In this document: in pieces, positions 53,847 through 62,836 of the stretch
How positions within the stretch are numbered: the stretch's first letter is position 1
How the letters are laid out: each line of letters starts with the position of its first letter
Assembly: GCF_947507565.1 (NCBI RefSeq)
Contig: NC_089182.1
Coordinates: 434,001-498,000 of the forward strand
From: Oscarella lobularis
Lineage: Eukaryota; Porifera; Homoscleromorpha; Homosclerophorida; Oscarellidae
Direction: 5' to 3'
DNA length: 64,000 bases
Notes under the pieces: model-generated
Told to the model about the DNA's origin: nothing
Databases searched by the model: none
What the model saw: the letters and a program-made list of their open reading frames with translations, nothing else
Program-made: the position numbers and the translations under genes

Positions 53847-55993
53847 GCTATCGATTTGGTGCTCAATGTCGCCTGCAATAAGGCGATCGAGCCGGCCGAT
53901 GCAACCTGTTGCTTGGGAAGTGGAATCGAGATTTCTGCGGTGCAAATTATAACGGGGATCATTTTCCTTACATGGTAATACGATACGTCCTTTTCACGGA
54001 TCACTCTGCGAGTTTTGTAGTGCCATTGCGACGTTTTTCGTCGGGAGAAAAGTCCGTATATCACTATCTCAACCACAAAATCCACAAAATTTGGAGAGGA
54101 GCTCAGATTCTCCTCTCTATCATCCCTACGTTGTTCTCAAGAACTTGTCGAAATTTGGTCTAATTCTCGCCTACTTCTACATATGCGATAGGTCCGATGA
54201 CAGACGGGTTTCTTTTTTTTATTAGTCTTTTTCACTTTCTCTCTCGCAGAACGCCGATCTTTATGAAGGAAGCAAAAGTGTATGGGTTAGGCTCGTTTTT
54301 GGCGTGCCTAGGAGTCCTATTTCTCGTGGGAATAGCGTCAGGAAAAGAAGCTTCAAAAGTTGCCAACGTTTTTTTCTGTATTCAACGATTTCACTGTTTT
54401 ACTCTAGGCGGACTACTTAAATAGAGATCAAACGGACGAGTGGAAGGGCTGGATGCAACTCATTATATTGGCATATCATTATTTGGGAGCTAGTGCGGTA
54501 AATATGATTACGATGTCGATGTCGTATATCAATAGACTAAGTCGTTTATTATCAAGGATTTGCGTGTTTACGTTTGGATTCGGGTTCTTGTTGCTTCGTA
54601 TTTGTTTATGAGTGCCTACGGGCATTTCAATTACTTTTGGAATAAGGGAGATTATAGTTTATATCGATTCTCGCAGGTAAGAGCAACGTGAAGATGCCAA
54701 ATAAGTTGCAGTTAGATTGTACACTAAGGTTATGTTGAGAATGAATCTTTTGACCGTTTTGCTTTGTTACACCATGAATCGCCCCTATCAATTCTACTAC
54801 TTCATGCCACTCATATCGTTCTTTTACGTTCTTGTCTATCTGACGCACGTGGCCTGGCCACAAGTTGACGCTTCAAAGGCGAAAGGTTCGAACCCTTTTA
54901 GTACGTTAAAAAGAGTGCACAATTTGAATTCCTAGACGGAAAAAATGCAATTTGGTTGATGCTTGGGAAAATTGGTGTACTTGCAATCGTTTGTGGCTTG
55001 CTGTGGAAATCGATGGTAATGTAATGACATTGATTAGCAATCCGGGTTTTTTTTTCAATACGTTCTTTATTGACTAGACGATTTTCAGCGCGTTGTTTTC
55101 CTGGTGGCCTCTCGTTGAGTTGTTTCGAGCCGAAAAGGAAGTTTCTCTAGTCCGTGAATGGTGGTTTCGATCAGGACTGGATCGTTTCGTAAGAAAACCG
55201 CTAAACGCGTTGCCGAGAGGCGAGTCTCTCTTATGTTTTTGTTTGCTCTATATCAGATGGCTCCCTACGGAATGCTATTTGCTTTTATATTACTTCTGGC
55301 AAAAAATTTCAAGTTGATAAACACCGATTCAACCCAGTGGCCTCTACGTAGTATTTTCAGTTGGATAATTTTACTTTTATCGTCAGCTGCTATGCTGGTA
55401 CAGTAGCCTAATTGTTAGCATGCTCTCGGGTGTACATTTTCTCCATAGGGCTACGGTTACTTTTCGGTTACGTGTCCCAATAAGCCAGATTGCAATGCTT
55501 CGCATTCGTGGATATCATTTCTACCGGTCATTATAACATTTGATTTCATATTATATGCTATTGTATTGACGTCGTATCTATAGATCACAGCGTTCGTGTT
55601 TTTGCGAAACGTTCCGCCTTTCCTGCGTTCTCAGTACAGCGCCTTTTTTGCCTGGACCGGAAAAATATCACTCGAAGTACAAAGCAAGACATTTTCGGAT
55701 ATAATATTTTGCAATTTTTTTCTGTCTCTAAGCTTTTCATTGGACAATATCACATCTGGTTGGCCAACGATACTCATTCGTTGCTCGTCGTCATCCCCGG
55801 GTATCCACTGGTAAACGCTGTCGTAACGACGTTTGTCTTCGTTTGCGCGGCGCACGAAATATCGTCGATTTGTGGGGTATTGACGAGTTACGCGGTAACC
55901 AAAGATACGAGAGCAATGCTAAAGAGAATCGCTGCCGTCGCCGTCGCATTAACCTTGACCCTTCTACTGCACGTTCTAACAAAAAAGTACTAA
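53847..55993 (+). CDS. CASD1: CASD1-like sialate O-acetyltransferase, C-terminal membrane domain (5' exons lost in gap)
   Basis: Twelve exons: 53847-53974, 54021-54191, 54250-54358, 54408-54497, 54557-54676, 54729-54885, 54936-55015, 55078-55188, 55257-55397, 55449-55526, 55584-55676, 55733-55993. All phases join and give 512 aa up to a TAA. Introns are 46-68 nt; the acceptor at 54556 is chosen because it keeps the family length. The protein matches the Cas1p 10-TM acyltransferase domain of CASD1, the Golgi enzyme that 9-O-acetylates sialic acid. Diagnostic runs include [30 protein letters not shown] and [11 protein letters not shown], followed by Q-Y-H-I-W-L-A. The luminal GDSL/SGNH-type catalytic domain (about 285 aa in the human protein) would lie in or before the gap, so activity cannot be judged here. 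It ends 247 bp from the convergent receptor gene. Confidence 0.92.
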
Positions 55994-56070
55994 AAAAGCG
56001 AGAGCTTGTAGAGAAACTTTACGAACGATTTTGGCGGGTTTGAACGAACTAAGCTGAAGCCTACCCCCTT

Positions 56071-56076
56071 TTTATT
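56071..56076 (-). terminator. Candidate polyadenylation signal of the receptor gene
   Basis: AATAAA on the minus strand, 165 nt beyond the receptor stop codon and inside the likely 3' UTR of the convergent CASD1 gene. A weaker AATATA at 56095 on the plus strand could serve CASD1. Confidence 0.5.
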
Positions 56077-56240
56077 CTATTGTGACCAATACTTAATATA
56101 GCAGAAGTGCACGTTTTTATTTTAGCCAAGGCAAAAACGAAGCCAGGTACGCCAGCATGCTGTCATTTCTCCGATATCTGCATTGGGAACGATTTATAGT
56201 ACGGTGAAGGTGCTCTACCAATTAAGTCATTTTGTCGTTG

Positions 56241-58979
56241 TTACACTGTTTCTTCTCCCAGACGCGACGTATCCGACGCGCGAGATTTGGGACTGACGCT
56301 ATCGAGTTCTCGACTGCCGGACGAGCGTTCAGGTTTGAAGGTTGCCACGTTTTCCTTCGTGTTTTTCTCGGGACGACAGAAGAGAATGAATAGTTTCGGC
56401 GAAAAGAGGCATCCCCACGCGCCGAGAACGGTGACGTTGAGACACAAGGAGAAGATGAGCGTCGCTTCGTTGTGAGCGGCGATTATGATGGGCACAAAGG
56501 CAAGCCAGGTAATGAATTCGGCGTAGGCAGCCAAATTGATGAATCGCGTGTCTTTGAATCCTTTCGGAATTCGACGCATTTTGTTCGCCAGCACGACGCA
56601 CGCGGCGATGAGGAAGAGATTGTACAGCCACGGGGCGAGCAAGCCCAAGTTATAGATATTGCAAGTGAGACTCGCCGTTCCGTCGAATTTCTGCGTCTCT
56701 CGTATTACTTCGGGAGCGTGAAGAAGTAACCAGAAGCCGCTGATGAGACACGAAACGGCGACGATGGCTCCGGTGAGTAGCAGTTGACTTTCTTGTCCAA
56801 TGCAGGATGGCCGTGTCATGCCCGGTTTGCGATGGAACAGCCTTAGGATGCGTATGTTCTTGATGAGCAGAGCGCCGAAGATCATCGAGAGAAAGACTCC
56901 GGCGAAGTAGCGTAGAATTCCGCACAGAGCCTCGGTCGGCTTGGAGACGGCGGTGAACGTGAGAAGATGAGTGAGGAATATTCCGAGCAGAATGGTTACG
57001 TTTAGCTCGCGACTAGTGGCCTTGACGATAGGAGTGTTCCACTTGTGAAGGAATGTGCTCAACGTGAGAATGCACAAGATCATGCCGACGATTGCCAATA
57101 GGACGAGGAAAGTGCCTCTCGCATCGCTCCACCCAAGGTAAGTTTCTTTCAAGTTCCTGCAGCTTGTGCCCAATTCATTTGACGTCTGATTCTCCGGACA
57201 ATTTTTGCACTCTCCATAAGGATTCGTGCTGGTGTCGAGAAATTTTCCCGTTTCACACTTTCCAACGCACTTCCAGCACTTCGTAGAGTATTTTGTAGTA
57301 GTAACAGACGTGCTTGGTAGTAGGATAGGCTCTCTTCGGATTCCCTCTCCACAAGGAAGACTGCAATCAGAAGAGGGCACGGTCGTCGTGCCGTCGTGCC
57401 AGATAATTTTTCGTCGTAAAGTCATTGCACCTGAGTCCCAGTTACCTACGATGTCGAAGTCAAGTTCTCCTTTGGGCTTCGTTTTGAGATTTATTATGTC
57501 GTAGTGACCGCTCGTGCTGTCACCGTTTTTGTCAAAAGAGAACGATTCTCCGGTGGTGGACTGGAATGTAATGTTCTGAAGAATGTCGGTCAAGTTCTGT
57601 CTGCATTGTTCAATATCACTTTTACAGACGTTAACCTGCTGTTGAAAACAAAAGCCGGTCTTCTTGCTACAGCTTTTTTCCAAGTACACGTGAAGGGAAT
57701 GAGCCAGAGCATCCACGGCGTCGATGACGTAGTGAACTTTCGAGTCAAACACTTGGCCTGCTAGAGAGTTTTCTTCGGATTTCGAACTCCAGTAGCGGTC
57801 AAACCAGTTAGTTTGATTGCAATGATCTGATGTCACGTAGCTGTCAGGCTTCAGCTCAGCCATATACTTGTTAAATTGTGGAACGTCGTTGCGAGTAGGA
57901 TTCACCGCAAGAAAACCTTTGGCTGTATCGGTCACATTCACGGTTTCTTCTTCTCCATGGGGTTTGAAGTGAACTGCCGCCACTTTATCTCCCCACGCAT
58001 CGCAACCGATAAAGGTGAAATTTCTATTTTGAAGTTCAGGAGTGCTGTGTATCACGTATAAAATCGTTTTCACCAAGTCCAATTGAGCAAAGAGGACGAT
58101 AACACTGCCATTTTCGTAAGCAGGTGTCCACTTATCCAATGACTTATTAGCCGCATCCGTTCGAAGAACTGCCAACTCTTTTGCAACTTTGTCATAAGAG
58201 GCTTTGATTTCGAAACCGGCCTTAAAACCCATCTCAATATTTAGACGTTCCAGTTCCTCCTCGAGAATCTCGAACCCAGCCACACCGTAAGCATCCAAAG
58301 AGTATATTCCATGAGCATATGTCCAGTTGAATTGTTTGAACAGAGCAGCTATTGCACGTGCCTGAAACGCGTCAGATGGGATCGTGCGAAAAAAGTACGG
58401 ATGTTCCTTCGTGTCGCTCAGTTTCGGACTGGTCGAAGCGTAGCTTATCATTGGGACCGAGAAAAGACTCAGGAGATTGTTCACGCTGATAGAGTTATAC
58501 GAATAGGTCGCACCGACTACGCCCAGGAGGGCATTTTCGCTTTCGTAGTCGTTGTAGATGAACTCGAGCGTTTGACGCTGGGCCGATTGCACGAGAGAGC
58601 AAGTGTCGCGAATTTCGTAACCAAGAACCACTCCCGGTAGCAGGGTCTCGTTATCGTTGATGCGGTCGATAGCAAAACGCATTGCTTCAGCGTCCTCGAA
58701 AGCCCAGTCTCGCAGCTTTTCACCGCAGCACTCGTTCTTATTGTTGCGTATAGGAAAGAGCCCGCCAATGACGATGTCTCCCGTCCTTTTAGAGCCACAA
58801 TCGGCCCTCACTAAATCGCTGTCGTCGCGGCAGGTGCGGCACGGCCCTCGGAATACTTCATTCTTTTTGCTTTTCGCGCATTTGTCCGACTGGGAAACGA
58901 TTGCGCCGACGGCGCAGAGAATGACCGTAAAGCGTACGAGTTCTTTCATCGGGGTGTTCCTCTTCTCTGAGAACTTCAA
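56241..58979 (-). CDS. Class C G-protein-coupled receptor, metabotropic glutamate receptor type
   Basis: An intronless 912-aa frame. The second Met (residue 11, base 58949) starts the signal peptide (M-K-E-L-V-R-F-T-V-I-L-C) and may be the true start. A Venus-flytrap ligand domain spans about 60-530. The Cys-rich linker (about 555-640) has the C-W-K-C-V-G-K-C signature. Seven membrane segments span about 650-880, with F-K-D-T-R-F-I-N-L near TM6 and F-S-P-K-L-F-I-L-F after TM7. A short tail of about 45 residues is rich in Ser and Arg. Residues aligned to the mGluR amino-acid-binding Ser165, Thr188, Tyr236 and Asp318 (rat mGluR1 numbers) are kept as S160, T183, Y231 and D327. The Arg78 equivalent is offset by one (R90), and Lys409 is not clear. 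Glutamate or a related amino acid is therefore a plausible ligand, but not certain. Coupling to G proteins at the plasma membrane is family knowledge. Confidence 0.93.
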   Translation of the reverse strand: MKFSEKRNTPMKELVRFTVILCAVGAIVSQSDKCAKSKKNEVFRGPCRTCRDDSDLVRADCGSKRTGDIVIGGLFPIRNNKNECCGEKLRDWAFEDAEAMRFAIDRINDNETLLPGVVLGYEIRDTCSLVQSAQRQTLEFIYNDYESENALLGVVGATYSYNSISVNNLLSLFSVPMISYASTSPKLSDTKEHPYFFRTIPSDAFQARAIAALFKQFNWTYAHGIYSLDAYGVAGFEILEEELERLNIEMGFKAGFEIKASYDKVAKELAVLRTDAANKSLDKWTPAYENGSVIVLFAQLDLVKTILYVIHSTPELQNRNFTFIGCDAWGDKVAAVHFKPHGEEETVNVTDTAKGFLAVNPTRNDVPQFNKYMAELKPDSYVTSDHCNQTNWFDRYWSSKSEENSLAGQVFDSKVHYVIDAVDALAHSLHVYLEKSCSKKTGFCFQQQVNVCKSDIEQCRQNLTDILQNITFQSTTGESFSFDKNGDSTSGHYDIINLKTKPKGELDFDIVGNWDSGAMTLRRKIIWHDGTTTVPSSDCSLPCGEGIRREPILLPSTSVTTTKYSTKCWKCVGKCETGKFLDTSTNPYGECKNCPENQTSNELGTSCRNLKETYLGWSDARGTFLVLLAIVGMILCILTLSTFLHKWNTPIVKATSRELNVTILLGIFLTHLLTFTAVSKPTEALCGILRYFAGVFLSMIFGALLIKNIRILRLFHRKPGMTRPSCIGQESQLLLTGAIVAVSCLISGFWLLLHAPEVIRETQKFDGTASLTCNIYNLGLLAPWLYNLFLIAACVVLANKMRRIPKGFKDTRFINLAAYAEFITWLAFVPIIIAAHNEATLIFSLCLNVTVLGAWGCLFSPKLFILFCRPEKNTKENVATFKPERSSGSRELDSVSPKSRASDTSRLGEETV

Positions 58980-59151
58980 CCTGCTACCACGGATACTAGT
59001 ATCGGTGGCTGCTACCTAGGCGCACATCCGCTATATTATCGCGATCATCATGCCACACCCATCGCCGAAAACCAATTAGTTACCCACCCATATGTACATG
59101 GTATTATAGCGGAAAGAAAAAAAAACATCCGTATCATGCAAAGTATCACTT
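58980..59151. other. Short intergenic space between receptor start and SAP30BP end
   Basis: 172 bp must hold the receptor promoter and the SAP30BP 3' UTR end (both minus strand). I see no AATAAA and no clear promoter motif; an AT-rich stretch lies near 59030-59110. Confidence 0.5.
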
Positions 59152-60064
59152 TCAATGTTTCTTATTGGCTAGCGGTTGATGCACGAGTCCAATATTCATC
59201 GCAGCAACTTTCGAAGCCACCAAGGCATCCGGCCCGACACCTGGAACGTTTTTCCCCTCTTCGACATCCCACTTGGACTTTCGCTTCTTCGCAGATTCCA
59301 TCACAGCGGCAGCCGACCTTTTCGCGGCGGCAACGCCCCCCGACGAAGCAAACTCAATTTGAGTTCGTTTCGTTTTCTCCTTCTCTTTTCTCTCGTATTG
59401 ATCCTTTTGAGACTTCGCCAATTTGTCGTAGTAACATTCCGAGCCCCAATCGGACCAAGAGAACGTCGCCTCCGAATAATCCGATCCGAGCTCATCAATT
59501 CCCAAATAATCGATTAATTTCTCGTGAATGCTCGGATTTCTAAAATCCTTTCGATTCTGTATGTTATCGTTGAGACAGAGCGCGTGGTCGCGTTTCTTTT
59601 TTAAGAGATTGGCGATTTTTTGCTGTAGTGCGTGCGAGCACTTGGCGGTCGGCGCCGCGGGAAGTTCGACACGTGGTCGCGCACGTGTCGACGAGGAACT
59701 CGATGGGTGCGGGTCGGTCGACTTCTCCGAGTCGTCGAGCGGTGACGGGGACATCGGCTCGGGCGATTCGTCGCCCGACGCCGAATCCTGAAGACGGATG
59801 AGGAAATCGTTTCGAAATCTCTTCGTTTTTTCGGACTTTTTCTACCTCTTTCTCCTGATCTTCGTCCTCTTCGTGCGCGTACGCTACCAAGGGAATCGGT
59901 TTCGGCTTCTTTCGGACTAAAACGCGTCGAGTTTTCGCCGGTGTGCTCGTTGAAGAGCCCGGATGACTCGTCGTTGCCTCTTCGAGATCTCCCGCGTCGT
60001 CGTCGTCGTCAGAATCCGCGTCGTAGGATATGAGAGACTTGAGTGAGTGGCTCATAGGCGCCAA
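59152..60064 (-). CDS. SAP30BP: SAP30-binding protein (HCNGP family)
   Basis: Two exons, 60064-59846 and 59787-59152, flank a 58-nt phase-0 intron with GT...AG ends and give 284 aa. The N-terminus (about 1-100) is acidic and low-complexity, with a D-D-D-D-D run and a Ser/Pro-rich stretch. The HCNGP domain follows: C-S-H-A-L-Q-Q-K-I, then R-K-D-F-R-N-P-S-I-H-E-K-L-I, then L-G-I-D-E-L-G-S and Y-Y-D-K-L-A-K. After it come a K-R-T-Q-I-E-F helix and the K-R-K-S-K-W-D motif of the family. The nuclear protein is known to bind the SAP30 corepressor subunit and to act in splicing of short introns in vertebrates, which is notable in a genome with introns near 55 nt. A second in-frame Met at 60055 could also start translation. 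It is transcribed divergently from GOSR2, 85 bp away. Confidence 0.9.
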
Positions 60065-60149
60065 ACTACCAATGCCAAGCCCGGAAACTACAAAAGAACG
60101 TCACGTGACACAAATATCAACCTACTACGTGGCGTATCGTCGTTTCTCG
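60065..60149. promoter_or_regulatory. Bidirectional promoter of SAP30BP and GOSR2 with a GTCACGTGAC palindrome
   Basis: Only 85 bp separate the two start codons. The space holds a perfect 10-bp palindrome GTCACGTGAC at 60100-60109, identical to the CLEAR / MITF-TFE E-box consensus, and an ETS-type CCGGAA at 60081-60086. No TATA box is seen. Use by MITF/TFE or USF proteins is inference from motif identity. Confidence 0.6.
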
Positions 60150-62306
60150 ATGGATTCTCTGTTTCAGAAGGCGAGCAGGTTCGAAACGAATCGATTCTAG
60201 TGCGAAAAGTCGTCACATCGCGCTTTAGACTTCATTTGGAAGTGCAGAGCCAAATAGCGGAACTGGGCACGCACAATTCACCCGGTTCGAACTCTTTGCG
60301 CGACTCCTTTTCACGTCGAAACGACTCTGTATAGAGCTCGAAGACGAGATCACTCAAAAACTAGATCAATTATTTTCCGATATCGAAAGATTGGGAATGA
60401 TGGCGGCCAAAGAGCCGCCGTCGAGAAAACAGAGTGCAAAATTGTAACCGAAATCCGAATCGACGTTTCTTTAATTTCTAATGCGAGATTTTTTTTTTTA
60501 GAAAAATCGAACAGTTGTCTTTCGACTGTCAACATCTTCATAACATGTTTAAGAATTATCACGTGAAGAGGCGGCTAAGAGAGCAGGAGGAAAAAGATAG
60601 GGAAGAATTGTTGTCTCGACGATTTACTACTAATAGTGTAATAATAAAAAAATAGAATTCTTTATGAAGGTGTGCATTTTTTTGCTCCTCCCCCTTAGAG
60701 TTCCGAAACGAGTATCATGATCGATCACTCGTTGCAGCACAATCGAAGTCTAACAAATGCGAATCAGGGTTTGGACGAACTGTTGAATAGTGGAACGAAT
60801 ATTTTGACGGGACTTCGCGATCAAGGATCAACTCTCAAGGTACAAATATTATATCTATATATATATACACACCTAATCGATTAGTTACAACAACGGAACC
60901 TCGGGGGGTCCCCAAGATGATTGGTTGTCATAGAACCGAGGCAGTTACTTAACTATGCAGAGGTCTAAGGGTTACAATACCTATTGTCAAACTCTATAAA
61001 ATCGGAGATACTCAGTATTGGGGCACCTCTAGTTGAGGGAATGAAGCTGAAGTTCAGACACTTACAGTTAACTGGTGCTTCTTTCAGTGGGTGGCCGAGT
61101 CTTTACAACTAAACCATTGGTTAAAATAGACAGGTAGTCGCCTAGACAAGTGCAGACACCATTATAGAGGTTTTGAATGCAGTCTTACTGTCTAGCAGAC
61201 GATAGCTGGAACTCTGCGTACGTCATCTCCTAGGACTTCCTTCCCTAAGTACAGTCTAAGGAGACAGTTCACGGCGCTGACTATACACTAATACAGTACT
61301 TTAAGACACTAAAAGAGGAGATTCGGAAACAGGCGTGTTTGCGGTACGACTCTCTCGCTGGTTAGCAGCACTTTTGGAGGTCTTTTATGGAACCGTTATT
61401 GGCACTTAGAGCTCTTATTACACATGACGGACATCTGACGCAGTTTCGATTGACGCCGGTGCGTTAGCAGTGTATTAGCATCTAAAAAAGCCCTGCGCGG
61501 CGCGGCGCGCTAGAAATTTCTAACGCGCTGCCTGGGATGGCCGGAATGCAGTACCACTATGCATAATACGCGGGGCGGCTTCCCTCTTCCTCTCTCCTCC
61601 TCCTCCTCCTCCTCCTCCTCCTCCTCCTCCTCCTCTCTTTGCATCCCCATAACTTGAATTGGGCTTAAAATAGAAGCTCCTCGGCGGCATAAGATTTTCT
61701 AAATAGCTATGGATCACCAGACAAAACAGTTAGGATTTGCTTAGATAGTATGTAATTGTTCCGTTTTACTTCCGAGTGAACTCGAACGGTTCTTAGCTTC
61801 GCGCGAGACGAGTCGAAACAATTTCGTTTGAACAGTCCACCGTTGTTACGTAATCGAGACATGCTGCCCGGTAGTCTTTATAAGTGAGAGAGAGTATGTT
61901 TTATGTATGTGCATGAGGGCGTCACAGTTCTAGTTCCTCCCTAAGTCAGGAACCCCTCCCACCGTGGAAATAGAAGTAGGTGATTTTTACCCCCGGCACA
62001 CAGCATCTGGCGGCCCCACGCGCACGAGAACCCGTCCCCACCTGTCTCAAATGGCATGTTTCACTCTAGGGCGTTCAAAAGCGAGTATTAGACATTGCTA
62101 ATACACTGGGACTGTCTAATACGGTGATGAGGCTGATCAGTCGACGAGCAGCCCAGGTAGAGCGCCGAGTCTCTTCCCCCCCTCTCCCGCATAGGTAAAC
62201 TCGTCTTTTTCTTTCTCCCCCTTCTCGAAAGGACAAATGGATATTGTTCGGCGGAATGATCGTCACGTGTATCATAATGTACCTCGTCGTTAAGTACCTG
62301 ACGTGA
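60150..62306 (+). CDS. GOSR2: Golgi SNAP receptor complex member 2 (membrin, Qb-SNARE)
   Basis: Seven exons: 60150-60178, 60229-60284, 60335-60443, 60502-60637, 60699-60839, 62070-62156, 62232-62306. All phases join and give 210 aa, close to the 212 of human GOSR2. It starts M-D-S-L-F-Q, has an N-terminal helical region with A-K-E-P-P-S and [10 protein letters not shown], and a SNARE helix. The helix includes L-R-D-Q (probable zero-layer Gln) and V-Q-K-R-V-L-D-I-A, followed by [14 protein letters not shown]-terminal membrane anchor ends in V-V-K-Y-L-T. The family acts in ER-to-Golgi vesicle fusion. Introns are 50, 50, 58, 61, 1,230 and 75 nt; the fifth is the outlier. An AATAAA pair follows the stop by 7 nt. 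Confidence 0.94.
61503..61526. repeat. 24-bp near-perfect palindrome
   Basis: Twelve pairs are centred on AAATTT between 61514 and 61515, with one mismatch (61508/61521). The arms are GCGCG-rich and an AT core (TAGAAATTTCTA) is in the middle. It lies next to a C/G-only stretch (61491-61508) in the long GOSR2 intron. Confidence 0.7.
61595..61633 (+). repeat. (TCC)13 microsatellite
   Basis: Thirteen perfect TCC units (GGA on the other strand), within a longer pyrimidine tract of about 61580-61638 in GOSR2 intron 5. Confidence 0.9.
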
Positions 62307-62836
62307 TTCCCGAATAAATAAACATTTAAAGAACTCTCGTTTCGCGAACGAAGAGGAGGGCGGATTTCGAGTTGGGGCTCACGCGCTTCGTTTGAGGGGG
62401 GGCTCGTTTTCAATCTCCCGCGTGGCTCTTCTCCGTCCATTTCCTGTCGCTCTCCTCTATCCTTCTATCAATAGACAATCTGCTTATCGTCCGTCGCATT
62501 AAAAGTGCGGGTCGGGCTAAATCCGGCATCCGTCCCGCGCGACGCCGGCGCCAGGCGTTCGCAGGTGCGCGTAGTCTTATCTCGTGTATGCATACGTTGA
62601 TCCTTTACGTTTCGAAAAAATATTAACTCAAACTGGCGACGGGCGGCCCGGGTATTTTTCTTCCGGGGGGCACATCCTAATGTCTAATGAGATCCCGCAT
62701 TCCGGCCTCGCCGCCGCTCTTATTGTTTTGCGAACGCGGTCATTAGATCAGTTGCGGCCAGCACTTTCGTCAACCAGCCACCCCACTTTGTCCTTCTGAA
62801 GACACGCAATTTTTTTCTCTTTTCGTGATCCGACTC
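62307..62836 (+). promoter_or_regulatory. GOSR2-Wnt intergenic region with presumed Wnt promoter
   Basis: 530 bp, with the GOSR2 polyadenylation signals at the left end and a GC-rich stretch around 62505-62580. I see no further gene and no firm transcription-factor site. The Wnt promoter must lie here unless an upstream non-coding exon exists. Confidence 0.45.
62313..62322 (+). terminator. Overlapping AATAAA polyadenylation signals of GOSR2
   Basis: Two overlapping AATAAA hexamers at 62313-62318 and 62317-62322 begin 7 nt after the GOSR2 stop codon, so the 3' UTR would be very short. Confidence 0.7.

Larger units (their letters stand above)
60840..62069 (+). other. Long intron 5 of GOSR2
   Basis: 1,230 nt, roughly twenty times the usual intron here. 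It splits the SNARE helix between L-K and G-V-Q-K. I find no coding frame or recognisable RNA gene in it. It holds a homeodomain-type palindrome (60873-60884), a GC-rich palindrome (61503-61526) and a TCC microsatellite (61595-61633). It could have grown by insertion of a small mobile element, but I cannot find clear terminal repeats or a target-site duplication. Confidence 0.8.

Noticed and set aside
54882-54898. Perfect tRNA T-arm look-alike (5-bp stem with TTCGAAC loop)
   Set aside because: There is no acceptor stem, D arm or anticodon arm around it. It straddles a CASD1 exon-intron junction whose reading frame is well supported, so it is a by-product of the GTTCGAA donor.
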